Both the position numbers and the translations under genes were made by a program. From Gymnopilus junonius (Eukaryota > Basidiomycota > Agaricomycetes > Agaricales > Galerinaceae), in assembly GCA_015501075.1 (NCBI GenBank), contig JADNYJ010000302.1:1-39618 (forward strand): a stretch of DNA of 39,618 nucleotides, written 5' to 3'. Positions 1-9,719 of this stretch are shown in pieces. Positions within the stretch are counted from its first letter, which is position 1, and the number at the start of each line of letters is the position of its first letter. The notes below the pieces were generated by a model. It was not told the origin of the DNA and searched no databases. It was given only the letters and a program-made list of their open reading frames with translations.

Positions 1-1341
1 CCAAGGATAAGGTTGGGCTTCGGCGCGAATGGTTAGACCACTTCTGGGAAGCTCGAAGCGGGAACCGTCCACTCTAGTCTGTGTCGGCGATGGTAGTCGC
101 CCCACTGACCGGAACAAGCAGGCTATTGCAGCTTCGCTTGTATTTCGCCAAGGAGTTGAGGTGCATGCATCTCGCTATGCAGCTGGAGTGCTCTTGCAGA
201 GGATGCTGAGCTCTACTCTCTTCATACTGCAATTGTCCGGGCTTGCGCCATGGACAACTGTGACTACATTGTTATCATGTCAGATTCCACCAAGGCATTG
301 GGGAATCTGCTTGATGCATCCGCGCATTCCAGCCAGGGTCATTCCTTGGCTGTTATCCGCGCCCTTACAGAGTGGTGGACCAGAGGCCCTGACCGCCACA
401 TCTCCCTTCATCATGTCCCATCTTCCTTGAAGTGGGGTATACACTACCAAGCTCATGTCATGGCAACTGAGATCTCTGTATCAGTGGGGCCTAACACACC
501 ACACTCACTTGCGTCGCTGCACAAAGCAGCTGATGATAATCTGGGGGAAGGCTGGCAAGAGTTGTTCCAGCAACCTTCGTACTCAGGGCGACAATTTCTG
601 TCACTCACCGACCTCGACGGGGGTCGACTCGAACCATGGGCCAAATGAGGTGGTCCCTGGCTTCAAGCTGCAGACGGTGACCTGACTCTCTTTACAAGGG
701 TCACTTGTGCCATCACCAACCATGCTCCCATTGGGGAGTATTACTCTCGATTCAATATCCCTGAATCCACCAGTTGCGAGTGCGGCTTCCATACCCAATC
801 TCGTGACCACTTATTCCGGACGTGCCCCCAGCACGACTGTCACGACTATCCAGTTCGTCTGGATCAGCTCGTATCATTTTTGAAGGCTAACCCCACGGCA
901 TTCGCCTTCAACCGCCCCCCTCAGGGTGTCAGATAACTTGGTCGGGCAAGGTAGGTGTTGTCCCTGTTGGCTGGATTTGGCAGTTTGGGGTGCACTCAGA
1001 ACAGAGTCCTAATACTTGGCAGGCTTCGGCTTTGCTGGGTTGAGGGTGGGGGTCTGGGTTCTGGAGCTTCAGCGCTATCGACAGACAAGTATGGCCCCCT
1101 GCTTCGGCGACCCGAAATGGGCTGCCTTCAGTGGCTAACACAGTATGCGCACATCCTGGGCTGTTGGGTTTGGCTGGCCGGCCCACTGTTTGTGGTCCTA
1201 AGTTGGCCTGCGAGAGCCAGTCTCGCACTAGGCATAGTTTAACTGTAGATTACTTCGGGTGTATGTATATCTGCGACCGGACTGCTTTCACGCACTGGTA
1301 TATAAATCCTTGATTTAAAAAAAAAAAAACAAAAAAAAAAA
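1..1341 (+). mobile_element. LINE copy L1, 3' part (non-LTR retrotransposon)
   Basis: The fragment begins inside ORF2 at the start of the RNase H region and runs through the C-terminal finger, a 3' UTR of about 380 bp and a poly(A) run at about 1317-1341 broken by one C. Directly after the poly(A) lies antisense LINE ORF1 sequence, so L1 inserted into L2. The 3' UTR lacks a block of about 80 bp (near 1185) that L5 and L6 retain between two GGGCCC motifs. The left edge is the window edge, so 5' truncation cannot be judged. The poly(A) tail and near-identical copies elsewhere make the LINE assignment secure. Confidence 0.9.
3..936 (+). pseudogene. LINE ORF2 C-terminal part: RNase H plus Cys/His finger
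   Basis: RNase H would remove RNA from the RNA-DNA hybrid during target-primed reverse transcription. The first catalytic region VCVGDGS keeps its Asp, AEDAELYSL supplies Glu, and IMSDSTKAL supplies the second Asp. Two single-base deletions relative to other copies, near 53 and near 185, break the frame. An in-frame TGA at 646-648 follows EPWAK. After it about 95 codons stay open and contain CECGFHTQ and RDHLFRTCPQHD, a CxC...HxxxxC arrangement typical of fungal LINE C-termini, ending with TAA at 934-936. It is inactive as read. Confidence 0.85.
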
Positions 1342-1342
1342 C

Positions 1343-1726
1343 GAAGCCCTCGAAGCAATGGAAGTAGTGGCCCGTGAGTGTATCACTGACCGAGACTCAG
1401 TCTCCTCCCGCTTGCAGGGGGCGGGGGTGGCTGAAGCATATCTCTCTCGAACGGATCGAGAGGACGAAGAACCCTCAGGGGTTGGAGATTTGGTGCTCGA
1501 AGCTCCGATGGGTGGAATACGCCTGCCAGAGGCAGAAAGGGTGGGGCGCTTGGGCGCGGACGATGATGATCGGTCGGCCATCGACTTGCACTAAAGGTGC
1601 GTACACACTCGAATAACTGTAAACAGCTATCCAAGAACCAGATCGCAGGTTGTGGAGAAAAATTGCAGTGTTGCGAGGTATCGACGTTTTGCGATGGTGG
1701 TGGTTTGTGGGAAAGAAGGATGCACT
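1343..1726 (-). mobile_element. LINE copy L2, 5' end (5' UTR and start of ORF1)
   Basis: This piece holds the 5' terminus of the LINE on the minus strand. The element begins near 1726, at the CCTTCTTTCCCAC motif also seen at 17656 and near 36493. The 5' UTR is about 145 bp long and ORF1 starts at 1581. The copy is cut at 1343 by the poly(A) end of L1. On the other side a 17-20 bp stretch (about 1726-1742) resembling the LINE 3' UTR around TGTGGTCCTAAGT joins a gypsy fragment. The 5' boundary is inferred from three copies sharing the same start. Confidence 0.75.
1345..1581 (-). pseudogene. LINE ORF1 N-terminus (truncated)
   Basis: It encodes the first 79 or so residues of the nucleic-acid-binding ORF1 protein, starting MADRSSSSAPKRPTL. 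The region is rich in Ser, Pro and Arg and probably disordered. The start codon at 1581 is chosen because L7 has an ATG at the same place and L9 starts within two codons of it. The frame then runs into the L1 poly(A), read as poly-Phe. No zinc knuckle is present in this piece. It is a dead fragment. Confidence 0.7.
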
Positions 1727-1744
1727 GTCTGTGGTCCTAAGTGC

Positions 1745-1958
1745 ATCATTGTTCCACTCACCCAACTCACTAGGAAAGGAACCCCTTGGCAATTCAATGA
1801 TGCTGCTTGAAAAGCCTTCAACAAGCTTAAGAAAGCATTTACAACTGCTCCAATCCTCACTCACTGGGTTCCTGACCATCCGATTATTGTGGAAACTGAT
1901 GCTTCCGACTATGCACTTGAAGCAATCCTCTCCATCTGCACCTCTGATGACAAGATTC
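1745..1958 (+). pseudogene. Ty3/gypsy RT/RNase H fragment
   Basis: In the frame starting at 1745 the translation reads VPLTQLTRKGTPW, then a TGA at 1808-1810, then [19 protein letters not shown] and [15 protein letters not shown]. This is the end of the RT connection and the start of RNase H in gypsy Pol (TAPIL..., ETDASDYA motif). Known family pattern: the first RNase H Asp lies in the ETDASD motif. The fragment is cut on the right exactly at the terminal TG of a Copia-B LTR. No gypsy LTR, integrase or protease is present in the window. Confidence 0.85.
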
Positions 1959-2123
1959 TGTTAGAAGGACTGAAGTCCAGAGTTAAGAACTGACTAAATA
2001 CAAGGAGAAACTATGTACTACTCACCTGAAGTCCAGAGTTAAGAACTAAGGACTTCAGGAGGACTTAGCTACAATGTAACTACTCTGTGACATGTAACAT
2101 ATCATGTGAGAGTCACTCTAACA
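1959..2123 (-). repeat. Copia-B LTR (complete, 165 bp)
   Basis: It begins TGTTAGAAGG and ends CTCTAACA on the plus strand, giving the TG...CA ends usual for LTRs. Inside are two copies of a 24-bp motif around AACTCTGGACTTCA (antisense here), 56 bp apart. The same 165-bp unit occurs at 8073, 13439 and 25043. Confidence 0.9.
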
Positions 2124-2134
2124 TACCCCCATGA
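2124..2134 (-). other. Copia-B polypurine tract
   Basis: On the minus strand the LTR is immediately preceded by TCATGGGGGTA, a short G-rich tract in the position expected for plus-strand DNA priming. The same sequence abuts the LTRs at 11607 and 13603. Confidence 0.6.
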
Positions 2135-2204
2135 CTGAACATGTCTCTAAGTCTACAAACAAGAGAGAAAGAGAAAAACAAGACAAGAAAAGACAAGAAA
2201 AGAT

Positions 2205-3790
2205 CTAAGATAACACACCCATTGATTCTCTGCAAAAGTGAACTTTGGGAGCAGGGAGAGACTTTGTCAAAGAGTCTGCAATCATGTCTGCTGTTGGAAT
2301 GTAATCTGGAACAATCACACCTTCTTCAACCTTGTCCCTGAGCCAAAAATGTCGAAGATCAAGTTGCTTCATCCTCCCATGATGTTCTGGATTCTTTGCA
2401 ACTGTGATTGCACTTTGGTTGTCCATTTTGAGGGTTGAAGGTCCAGTAGCCAAATAACCAAATTCACCAAGGATGTTCCTCATCCAGGCAATCTCTTTAC
2501 CAGCTTCAACTGCTCCAAGGTACTCTGCTTCAGTGGTGGAAAGTGCAACAAGAGTTTGCAACTTAGAATACCAACTGATAGCTCCTCCAGCCATGATTGA
2601 GACATAACCAGCTGTTGATCGTCCTGAATCAATGCAGTCGCCATGTGAAGCATCAGTGTACATTACAAAGGGCTCAGACATCGAATTGGTGCCAGAGTAA
2701 GTCAGCTTGTACTCCAAAGTTCCTTTGATATAGCGAAGCAGGTGTTTGAGAGCCTGCCAGTGCTTGAAACCAGGATTGGAGTTGTAGCGAGCCAAAAAGC
2801 CCACAGAGTAAGCAATATCAGGTCGAGTCATGGTGGCCAAATACTGAAGAGAGCCAACTGCAGACAGGTAAGGAATGGTTGCCATTTCTTGTTCCTCCTC
2901 AGGAGTGGAAGGGGACATAGAATGAGAAAGTTGGAGCTTGGGAGGAAGAGGGGTTTTGACAGGATGACATTTAGACATACCATACTTCTCAAGCATGTCC
3001 AGGATGAACTGGCGCTGGTGGAGTGTTATAGTGTGCTTGGGGCGGTCTCTGCCAATGCCAATACCTAGTAGGAACCGAGTTGGGCTAAATTGCGACATTT
3101 GAAGTAGGAAGAGAGTTGGGCAATGGTGGACTCAATAGCAGACTGGGATTTTGAAGCAAGGGTGATATCATCAATGTAGATAGGCATAATGATGCGAACT
3201 TCAGAGTTGGAGTAGATATAGACAGATCTATCAGCTTGAATTCGCTTGAAGCCCATTTCCTCCAGAACTCCATATAACTTCTTGTTCCACTGTCTGGCTG
3301 CCTGTTTGAGTCCATAGAGCGATTTGCGAAGTCTGCAGACTGCATTGGGTCCTCCTAGATGAAAGCCTTCAGGTTGCTTCATATAAATCTCCTCATCCAA
3401 GTCACCATTGGGAAAGGCAGAGGTGATGTCAAGAGAGTGGAGTTCTAGATCCTCAATGGCTGCCAATGCTAAAATCAAGCGCAGTGTTGCAGGGCGGAAG
3501 GTAGTGCAAAGATCTCGTTGTAGTCGATTCCTGGACGTTGTGAGTACCCTTTGGCAACCAATTCATGCTTTGAATCGCTCAATTGAACCATCAGCATTGT
3601 GTTTGACTTTGAATACCCAACCAGATCCAATTGCCTTTTGACCTTCAGGAAGATCCATAATTTCCCAAGTGTTATTCTCAACCAAGGAGTTGTACTCCTG
3701 TGTTGCAGCTTCATGCCATTGAGCTCCCAGAGGTGTCTTTAGTGCGTGTGTGAAGGAACGAGGTGTAGCATCATTTCCAGCAGCCAGAGC
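2205..3790 (-). pseudogene. Copia-B reverse transcriptase and RNase H
   Basis: RT N-terminus: SFTHALKTPLGAQWHEAATQ and ENNTWEIMDLPEG. Core: DITSAFPNGDLDEEIYMKQPEG (motif A Asp) and YGLKQAARQW. Active site: YIDDITLASKS, the YxDD box. RNase H: MYTDASHGD (Asp), STTEAEYLGA (Glu) and KMDNQSAI (Asp), ending at 2205 after ESMGVLS. A one-base deletion near 3085 splits RT from RNase H compared with the copy at 14190, and another indel near 3550 breaks the palm N-terminus. All catalytic residues are visible but no single frame joins them. Confidence 0.88.
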
Positions 3791-4937
3791 ACCTTCTAAA
3801 TCATCTTCATCATCTTCTGCCTCTTCAATTGCTTTAGAGAGTGGTTTGATCTTCCCACCATTCACCAGGGGGTCTAATAACACGAGTAGTGCGCCTAAGT
3901 GGCTGTGGAGTTGCAGGAGGCTGTATCTGAGCAGGAGGTGGTGGAGGTGAAGGAGTGCGAGGTGGTGGAGGGATTTCTGGACTAGGAGTGCGCTCAGGTA
4001 GTAATTTGGGAACTGGATCAACTTGGGGCTCATCTGGCTTCATATTTGTATCCAAATCATCATCCTCCCCCAGACCTTGAGTGGTGGTGCAAGGGGTGCA
4101 GGAACAGCATTAGGAGCAGGGAGAACCAGTGGAGAAGTGAACCAGATGATTTGAAACCAGGACCAATGCCAGGAAATGACCTTTCATCAAACTCAGCTCT
4201 TTCAGAGATGATAAACTTCTTTGTGGTTGGATTGTAGAACTGCCAGCCTTTGTATCCAGTAGGGTAGCCCACAAAGATGCACTTCTCCATGTGAGGTCCA
4301 AGAGGGGTTCATTGTCCTTCTGAATAAAGACATAGGCTAAGCATCCCCAAACTCTGAAATGTGAAATGTCTGGTTTCTGGTGGTTCCAGGCTTCATAAGG
4401 TGTTGAATCTGATAGAGTGGATGTAGGGATGCGATTCCAGACATGTATCATTGTTGCGAGTGCATAGGCCCAGAACCAAAGGGGCAGGCCAGCTTCAAAG
4501 AGCATTGCTGAGATATCATCAGACATAGTTCTGTTTGCTCTCTCTGCTACTCCATTCTGTTGTGGCCTATTCCTGGTGCTGTGTCGCCTAATTATCCCAC
4601 AACTGTCTGTAAATGTGATGAACTCCTTAGACATGTATTCCCCAGCTTTATCATCCTGTAATGCTTTGATTTTTGCATCCAATTGGTTCTCTGCCCATGC
4701 TTTGAACTGTTTGAAGGCTGTAAATGTTTCGCTCTTTTGCTTTAGAAGGTAGGCAGCTCGGAGTGAAGTGCAGTCATCAATATAAGTGACCCAGTACCTA
4801 TAGCCCTCAGGAGTTGGAGTACGAATGGGCCATGCAGATCTGAGTGTACAAGCTCTAGAGGCTTGGTAGCTCTGCTGGGTGAAGTTGGGAAAGGATTGGA
4901 ACGCATCTTGCCTGCTAAACAAGGCTCACAAACTAAG
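3791..4937 (-). pseudogene. Copia-B integrase core and Pro-rich linker
   Basis: Reading on the minus strand: LVCEPCLAGKM (end of the HHCC zinc region), YRYWVTYIDDCTSLRAAYL, then QDDKAGEYMSKEF and RPQQNGVAERANRT, carrying the second Asp and the Glu of the DDE core. WNRIPTSTLSDSTPYEAW follows, then a Pro/Ser linker with acidic stretches leading to RT. The first Asp region is changed here: an AWPI stretch replaces the HSDLHGPI seen in B2. Frameshifts occur near 4300 and 4140. It would splice cDNA into target DNA if intact. Confidence 0.85.
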
Positions 4938-5039
4938 TACTACTCACCTGAAGTCCAGAGTTAAAACTAAGATTCAGAGGACTTAGCTACAATGTAACTA
5001 CTCTGACATGTAACATATCATGTGAGAGTCACTCTAACA
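4938..5039 (-). repeat. Copia-B LTR, truncated (102 bp)
   Basis: It corresponds to the part of the LTR from TACTACTCACCTG to the terminal CTCTAACA and has several small deletions. It is joined abruptly to integrase sequence at 4937/4938. The first LTR third and all of gag are missing between them. Confidence 0.82.
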
Positions 5040-5721
5040 ATCTTTCACCCTAATCAACTCAGTGTGTGCGCCAGCGCTCCACGAGGATGCGGGCTTGCTC
5101 CTCATGCACTTGGTGCATGCAGGGTGGGCTCGCGGCTTAAAGACCAGTGTCATCGCCTTCGACATGGCACAGTTCTTTCCTTCCCTCAATCATGAAGTGT
5201 TGATTGCGATCCTCAGGAAGCAGGGCTTCCCTCCTAACATGGTGGAATTCTTTTCATCATACCTGGTTGGCCGTTCCACATCTTATGCCTGGAACGGTTT
5301 TCAATCTGACCCCCGACAAGCTGATGTCGGGGTGGGGCAGGGCTCTGCTTTGTCCCCGGTTCTCTCGGCACTCTTCCTCGCACCAGTGCTGAAACTCTTC
5401 ATGCAGAATGTGTCGGTCTCCGATACCACTCTGCTCTCTTACATTGATGATGGCACCCTCATTGTGCAGTCAAAGACCCTCGATGCCAACTGCATAGCCC
5501 TGAAAAGGTCCTATGCGGTGATTTTCGAACTCTTCACAAAGTTTGCCCTCGCTCTTGAACACGACAAAACAGAGTTATTCCATTTTGATCATTCTCACTC
5601 GGAGTTCAATCCATCCATGGATCTAGGGTATGCTCTCTCGGACACTCATCCAGTGCGCTCCCTTCTGAGTGCGCCCTTTTCCAAAGGAGCAACTCCTCAC
5701 CCTCGCTCTGCTGCTTTATGA
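5040..5721 (+). pseudogene. LINE ORF2 reverse transcriptase domain (deleted C-terminally)
   Basis: Visible RT motifs are AFDMAQFFPSLNHEVL (motif A), GVGQGSALSPVLSALFL (motif B) and LSYIDDGTLIVQSK (motif C, YIDD active site), then FALALEHDKTELFHF. After DLGYA the frame jumps to LSDTHPVRSLLSAPF, removing the thumb and connection present in L8 at about 26990-27410. A stop follows at 5719-5721. The catalytic Asp residues are intact but the domain is not complete. Confidence 0.85.
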
Positions 5722-6805
5722 CTGCCCCGCAATGCGCTAAGGTGCGGGTACTGTTATGGATATGATGACATGCTCCATGTAGTCAGCGAGCCTCTGGAGC
5801 CATTTGCCCCAGAGGCCCATCCAGGCGGGCATTCCTTGAGTTACATCATGGAATTCACTTTGATATTACTCCGGCACCCAAGGATAAGGTTGGGCTTCAG
5901 CACGAATGGTTGGACCGCTTCTGGAAGCTTCCGAAGCGGAACCGTCCACTCTGTTTGTGTCGGCGATGGTAGTCGTCCCCTGACTGAACAAGCAGGCTAT
6001 TGCAGCTTCGCTTGTATTTCGCCAAGGAGTTGAGGTCACGCATCTCGCTATGCAGCTGGGAGTGCTCTTGCAGAGGATGCTGAGCTTTACTCCTTCATAC
6101 TGCAATTGTCCGGCTTGCGCCATGGACAATGTGACTACATTGTTATCATGTTGGTTCCACCAAGGCTTTGGGGAGTCTGCTTGATGCTTCCGTGCATTCC
6201 GGCCAGGGTCATTCCTTGGCTGTTATCCATGCCCTTACAGAGTGGTGGACCAGGGGTCCTGACTGCCATATCTCCCTTCATCATGTCCCGTCTTCTTTGA
6301 AGTGGGGCATACACTACCAGGCTCATCTCATGGCAACTGAGCTCTCAGTAGCGGTGGGGCCTAACACGCCACACTCACTTGCCTCACTGCGCAAAGCAGC
6401 TGACGATAATCCAGGGGAAGGCTGGCAAGAGTTGTTCCAGCAACCTTCGTACTCAGGGTGACACTTTCTGTCTCTCACCGACCTTGACAGGGGTCGACTC
6501 GAACCACGGGCCAAACGAGGTGGCCCTGGCTTCAAGCTGCAGGCGGCGACTTGACTCTGTTTACAAGGGTCACTTGTGCCATCACCAACCATGCTCCCAT
6601 TGGGGAGTATTACTCTCGATTCAACATCCCTGAATCTACCAGTTGCGAGTGCGGCCACCATACCCAAACTTGTGACCACTTATTCCGGACGTGTCCCCAG
6701 CATGACCATCATGACTATCCAGTTTGTCTGGATCAGCTCGTATCCTTTTTGAAGGCTAACCCCACGGCATTCATCTTCAACCGCCCCCCTCGGGGTGTCA
6801 GATAA
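5722..6805 (+). pseudogene. LINE ORF2 RNase H and C-terminal finger, many indels
   Basis: The RNase H block (CVGDGSRP with intact Asp; SLRTAI-like and IMxxSTKA-like segments degraded) carries several one-base deletions between 5750 and 6170. From 6168 the frame is clean to PSYSG, where a TGA replaces the CGA found in most copies. This is the only copy that keeps CGA after EPRAK (near 6513), though a base is deleted just downstream. The finger (CECGHHTQTCDHLFRTCPQHD) is open to the TAA at 6803-6805. Confidence 0.82.
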
Positions 6806-7288
6806 CTTGGTCGGGCAAGGTAGGTGTTGTTCCTGCTGGCTGGATTCGGCGGTTTGGGGTGCGCTCAGAACAGAGTCCTAATACTTGGCGGGCTTCGGCC
6901 TTGCTGGGTTGAGGGTGGGGGTCTGGGTTCTGGAGCTTCGGTGCTATCGACAGACCTTGTAGCCCCCTGCTTCGGCGACCCAAAATGGGCTGCCTTCAGT
7001 GGCTAACACAGTATGCGCGCATCCTGGGCTGTCGGGTTTGGCTGGCGGGCCCCTTCCAGTGCCCTTCCATTACTTTGTTGGACCCTCCCTTCAGTCGGGG
7101 CATCAACAAGAGTATGGGCCCACTGTTTTGTGGTCCTAAGTTGGCCCACGAGAGCCAGTCTCACACTAGGCATAGTTTAATGGTAGATTACTTGGGTGTA
7201 TGTATATCTGCGACCGGACTGCTTTCGCGCACCAGTATATAAATCTTTGATAAATCTTTGAATTAAAAAAAAAAAAAAAAAAAAAAAA

Positions 7289-8072
7289 GGGCACCGGAAG
7301 GGGGCCCGCCAGCCAAATCCGACAGCCCAGGATGCGCGCATACTGTGTTAGCCACTGAAGGCAGACCATTTCGGGTTTCCGAAGCAGGGGGTCAACACTT
7401 GTCTATCGATAGCACCGAAGCTCCAGAGCAAAGACCCCCACCCTCAACCCAGCAAGGCCAAAGCCCACCAAGTATTAGGACTCTGTTCTGAGTGCACCCC
7501 GAACCGCCGAATCCAGCCAGCAGGAACAGCACCTACCTTGCCCAACCACGTTATCCGACACCCCGAGGGGGGCGGTTGAAGGCGAACGCCGTGGGGTTAG
7601 CCTTCAAAAAGGATACGAGCTGATCCAGACGAACTGGGTAGTCATGATGGTCATGCTGGGGACACGTCCGGAATAAGTGGTCACAAGATTGGATATGGAA
7701 GCCGCACTCGCAACTGGTAGATTCAGGGATGTTGAATCGAGAGTAATACTCCCCAATGGGAGCATGGTTGGTGATGGCACGAGTGACCCTGGTAAAGAGA
7801 GTCAAGTCGCTGCCTGCTGCTTGAAGCCAAGGACCACCTCATTTGGCCCGTGGTTCGAGTCGACCCCCGTCGAGGTCGGTGAGTGACAGAAATTGTCGCC
7901 CTGAGTAAGAAGGTTGCTGGAACAACTCTTGCCAGCCTTCCCCTGGATTATCGTCAGCTGCTTTATGCAACGATGCAAGTGAGTGTGGCATGTTAGGCCC
8001 CACCGTTACAGAAAGCTCAGTCGCCATGAGATGAGCTTGGTAGTGTATGCCCCACTTCAAAGAAGATGGGAC
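7289..8072 (-). mobile_element. LINE copy L4, 3' UTR and ORF2 C-terminus
   Basis: A minus-strand LINE whose 3' UTR is cut at 7289 by the insertion of L3 and whose RNase H is cut at 8072 by a Copia-B LTR. In between are the 3' UTR (7289-7550), the finger and part of RNase H. The UTR break lies in the GGGCACCGGAAGGGGGCC segment. Both edges are insertions of other elements, so L4 is among the older layers here. Confidence 0.85.
7551..8072 (-). pseudogene. LINE ORF2 RNase H end and C-terminal finger
   Basis: Reading down from 8072: PSSLKWGIHYQAHLMATEL, SLASLHKAADDNPGEGWQELFQQPSYS, EPRAK, TGA at about 7839-7841, then an open stretch with CECGFHIQSCDHLFRTCPQHD to the stop near 7551. The catalytic RNase H residues lie upstream and are absent. 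The TGA sits at the same codon as in L1, L6, L8 and L10. Confidence 0.82.
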
Positions 8073-8237
8073 TGTTAGAGTGACTCTCACATGATATGTT
8101 ACATGTCACAGAGTAGTTACATTGTAGCTAAGTCCTCCTGAAGTCCTTAGTTCTTAACTCTGGACTTCAGGTGAGTAGTACATAGTTTCTCCTTGTATTT
8201 AGTTAGTTCTTAACTCTGGACTTCAGTCCTTCTAACA
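8073..8237 (+). repeat. Copia-B 5' LTR (165 bp)
   Basis: TGTTAGAGTG...CCTTCTAACA with TG/CA ends. It contains two copies of a motif around TTAGTTCTTAACTCTGGACTTCAG, 56 bp apart. It appears identical to the LTR at 25043 by eye. Confidence 0.92.
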
Positions 8238-8252
8238 GGTTATGGGCCCCGG
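8238..8252 (+). other. Primer binding site, copia-type initiator tRNA half
   Basis: GGTTATGGGCCCCGG starts directly after the LTR with no spacer. From memory of the family, this GGTTATGGGCCC form is the classical copia site, complementary to an internal part of initiator tRNA-Met rather than to its CCA end. The same site follows the LTR at 25207 and, on the minus strand, precedes 22935 in Copia-A. Confidence 0.65.
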
Positions 8253-8816
8253 CATCTGAGACTGCAGGAATCAACTCTATTCATTTTCTTTGCACTCTAG
8301 CAGATTGCTGCTTCGCAACTTCAATGCACACACGCATACATGTTCCCGGCCACGCCTACGCAGTTATATGCAGATAGCTACCCGGACAAACGTGCAAACT
8401 GCATTGCTTCAATTTGACCATTGAGGACTCAATTCAACTTCGCTTCACAACGTGCCCATTCGTTCTCGCACACATTCACAACTTCGCATACTGAGTACTG
8501 GTATTACCGCTATTCACATTGCCTTGTTTCACATCGTTCCAACTGCTGGTCCTCGAGTTATCATCGAAGATTGTCTTGCATCTCAACTCAGTGAGATCAG
8601 CACTTCGTTCATCTTTGCGCATTTCCTCGCCTACGCTCTTGCCGCATTCTTTGCAACGTGGACTATCTGTTACGGGTCACACCCTTGACGTGCCTGCTTC
8701 ATTGCATCCTCATTCGATCACCTCGTCATTCACAATCAACACTTATTCCTATAAAGTGTCAACTCTACTACTTTGCCTTTTTGCCTTTTTGCCTTTTCAG
8801 CCTCATTCTGCCCACT
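8253..8816 (+). other. Copia-B leader (untranslated)
   Basis: About 560 bp lie between the primer site and the gag ATG. A frame open upstream of 8817 (from 8658) is in phase with gag but has no Gag-like sequence, and the UBN2-type start MNTNSTPTF begins at 8817. T-rich TTTGCCTTTTTGCC repeats occur at 8770-8795. A leader of the same sequence occurs at 25223-25786, and part of it, antisense, at 17394-17653. Confidence 0.6.
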
Positions 8817-9719
8817 ATGAACACCAACTCCACTCCTACCTTCCACAAACTCTCTGACACCAACTATGGCACCTGGAACGGTGAAATGGAGGCCTGGTTC
8901 CGTGCAACTGGCCTGTGGCACATAGTGTCTGCTAAGCAAGCTAAGCCCAGAATTTCAACCTCACCCACTGACTCAGACCTTGAAAAAGTGGAGATTTGGG
9001 AGCAGAAAGCAGACAAGGCAGCTGGGATACTGTTCTTGATGGTGGAGGCACCACAGAGGGTGCATTTCAATGGAATCAGGGACGATCCAGTGGCAATGTG
9101 GAAGGCTTTGGAGGACATCCATTTGCAGAAGAAGCCAGGTTCTAGGTTCAATGCCTATGATGACCTATTCTCCATTCGCAAATTAGAGGAGGAATCACTG
9201 CAGGCCCTTCTCAATCGAGTTGACACTGCTCTGCAGCAAATTAGAGACCTCAGACTGAAGGATTTCACTCTGGAGAAGCTGGATGAGGAGTTGGCTTGCA
9301 TGGCACTCATTAGGGCACTCCCTGATAAATACAGCGCATTTGTGTCATCTCTACTGCTCAAGGACTCCCTCTCCAAGTCTACTCTTCAAGCTGCATTTGT
9401 TACAGAGGATATACAATGCAAACGACGTGCAAATGATGCTATATCAGTTGGGAGCGCTCTGGCTGCTTCCTCTGACTCTGGGAAGCGTCCCTGTATCTTC
9501 TGCAATGACCCAGCACATGGAATCAAGGATTGCGATGCATACAAGCGAGGAGCAGAGTATGCAACCAACAAGCGCACTATCTGGGCCAATAAGCCACCAA
9601 AAGTGCGAAAAGCAAAGGCTGCAGCTGCAGCTGCCTCCACAGACTCCACATCTTCATCAGGAGTGACTGAATTGCTGGAAATGCAAGTCATGCTCTTCTA
9701 CCTCACTCCCACCTGCTGA
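8817..9719 (+). pseudogene. Copia-B Gag (UBN2-type) with zinc knuckle
   Basis: Gag forms the virus-like particle that houses reverse transcription. The start MNTNSTPTFHKLSDTNYGTW leads into MEAWFRATGLW and MWKALEDIHLQKKPGSRFNAYDDLFSIRKL, the usual layout of copia Gag. A CCHC knuckle, CIFCNDPAHGIKDC (Cx2Cx4Hx4C), binds nucleic acid near residue 235. After VTELL a single missing base near 9672 shifts the frame and ends it at 9719. Copy B5 reads through this point into protease, so the original was a Gag-Pol fusion. Confidence 0.88.

Larger units (their letters stand above)
1959..5039 (-). mobile_element. Copia-B copy B1 (Ty1/copia, deleted)
   Basis: A minus-strand Ty1/copia element. It has a complete 165-bp LTR at the left, then polypurine tract, RNase H, RT, linker and integrase core. 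At 4937/4938 it jumps from the integrase zinc region (LVCEPCLAGKM) straight into the middle of the other LTR, so Gag, protease, leader, primer site and part of that LTR are lost. The flanks differ (gypsy on the left, LINE RT on the right) and show no 5-bp duplication, so the ends probably do not belong to one intact insertion. Confidence 0.88.
5040..7288 (+). mobile_element. LINE copy L3, 5'-truncated with poly(A)
   Basis: The copy runs from the RT fingers/palm through RNase H, the finger, the 3' UTR and 24 A residues (7265-7288). The left edge abuts a Copia-B LTR; the right edge abuts antisense LINE 3' UTR (L4), so L3 inserted into L4. About 430 bp between RT and RNase H is missing at about 5634, where CTC is shared by both sides of the junction. 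The target duplication cannot be checked because the left flank is lost. Confidence 0.88.

Noticed and set aside
955..1313. Open frames in the LINE 3' UTR in both directions (also at 6824, 13019, 16172, 28615, 36564)
   Set aside because: They lie after the ORF2 stop in a GC-rich UTR and change with each copy's indels; no conserved protein.
1315..1342. Poly(A)/poly(T) runs as assembly gaps or microsatellites
   Set aside because: They occur at the same point of the LINE 3' end in five copies (L1, L3, L5, L6, L8), so they are retrotransposition tails.
2141..2438. Plus-strand frames across Copia-B 3' region (repeated at 13619-13916)
   Set aside because: Antisense shadows of RNase H and the polypurine region; identical in copies only because the element is repeated.
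8068..8072. GGGAC as a target duplication for B2
   Set aside because: The sequence after the right LTR (AAACA at 11716) does not match; no GGGAC follows any Copia-B LTR in the window.
8452..8857. Open frames in the Copia-B leader (also 25422-25827)
   Set aside because: They lie upstream of the gag ATG, show no Gag similarity and are interrupted in the B3 copy.
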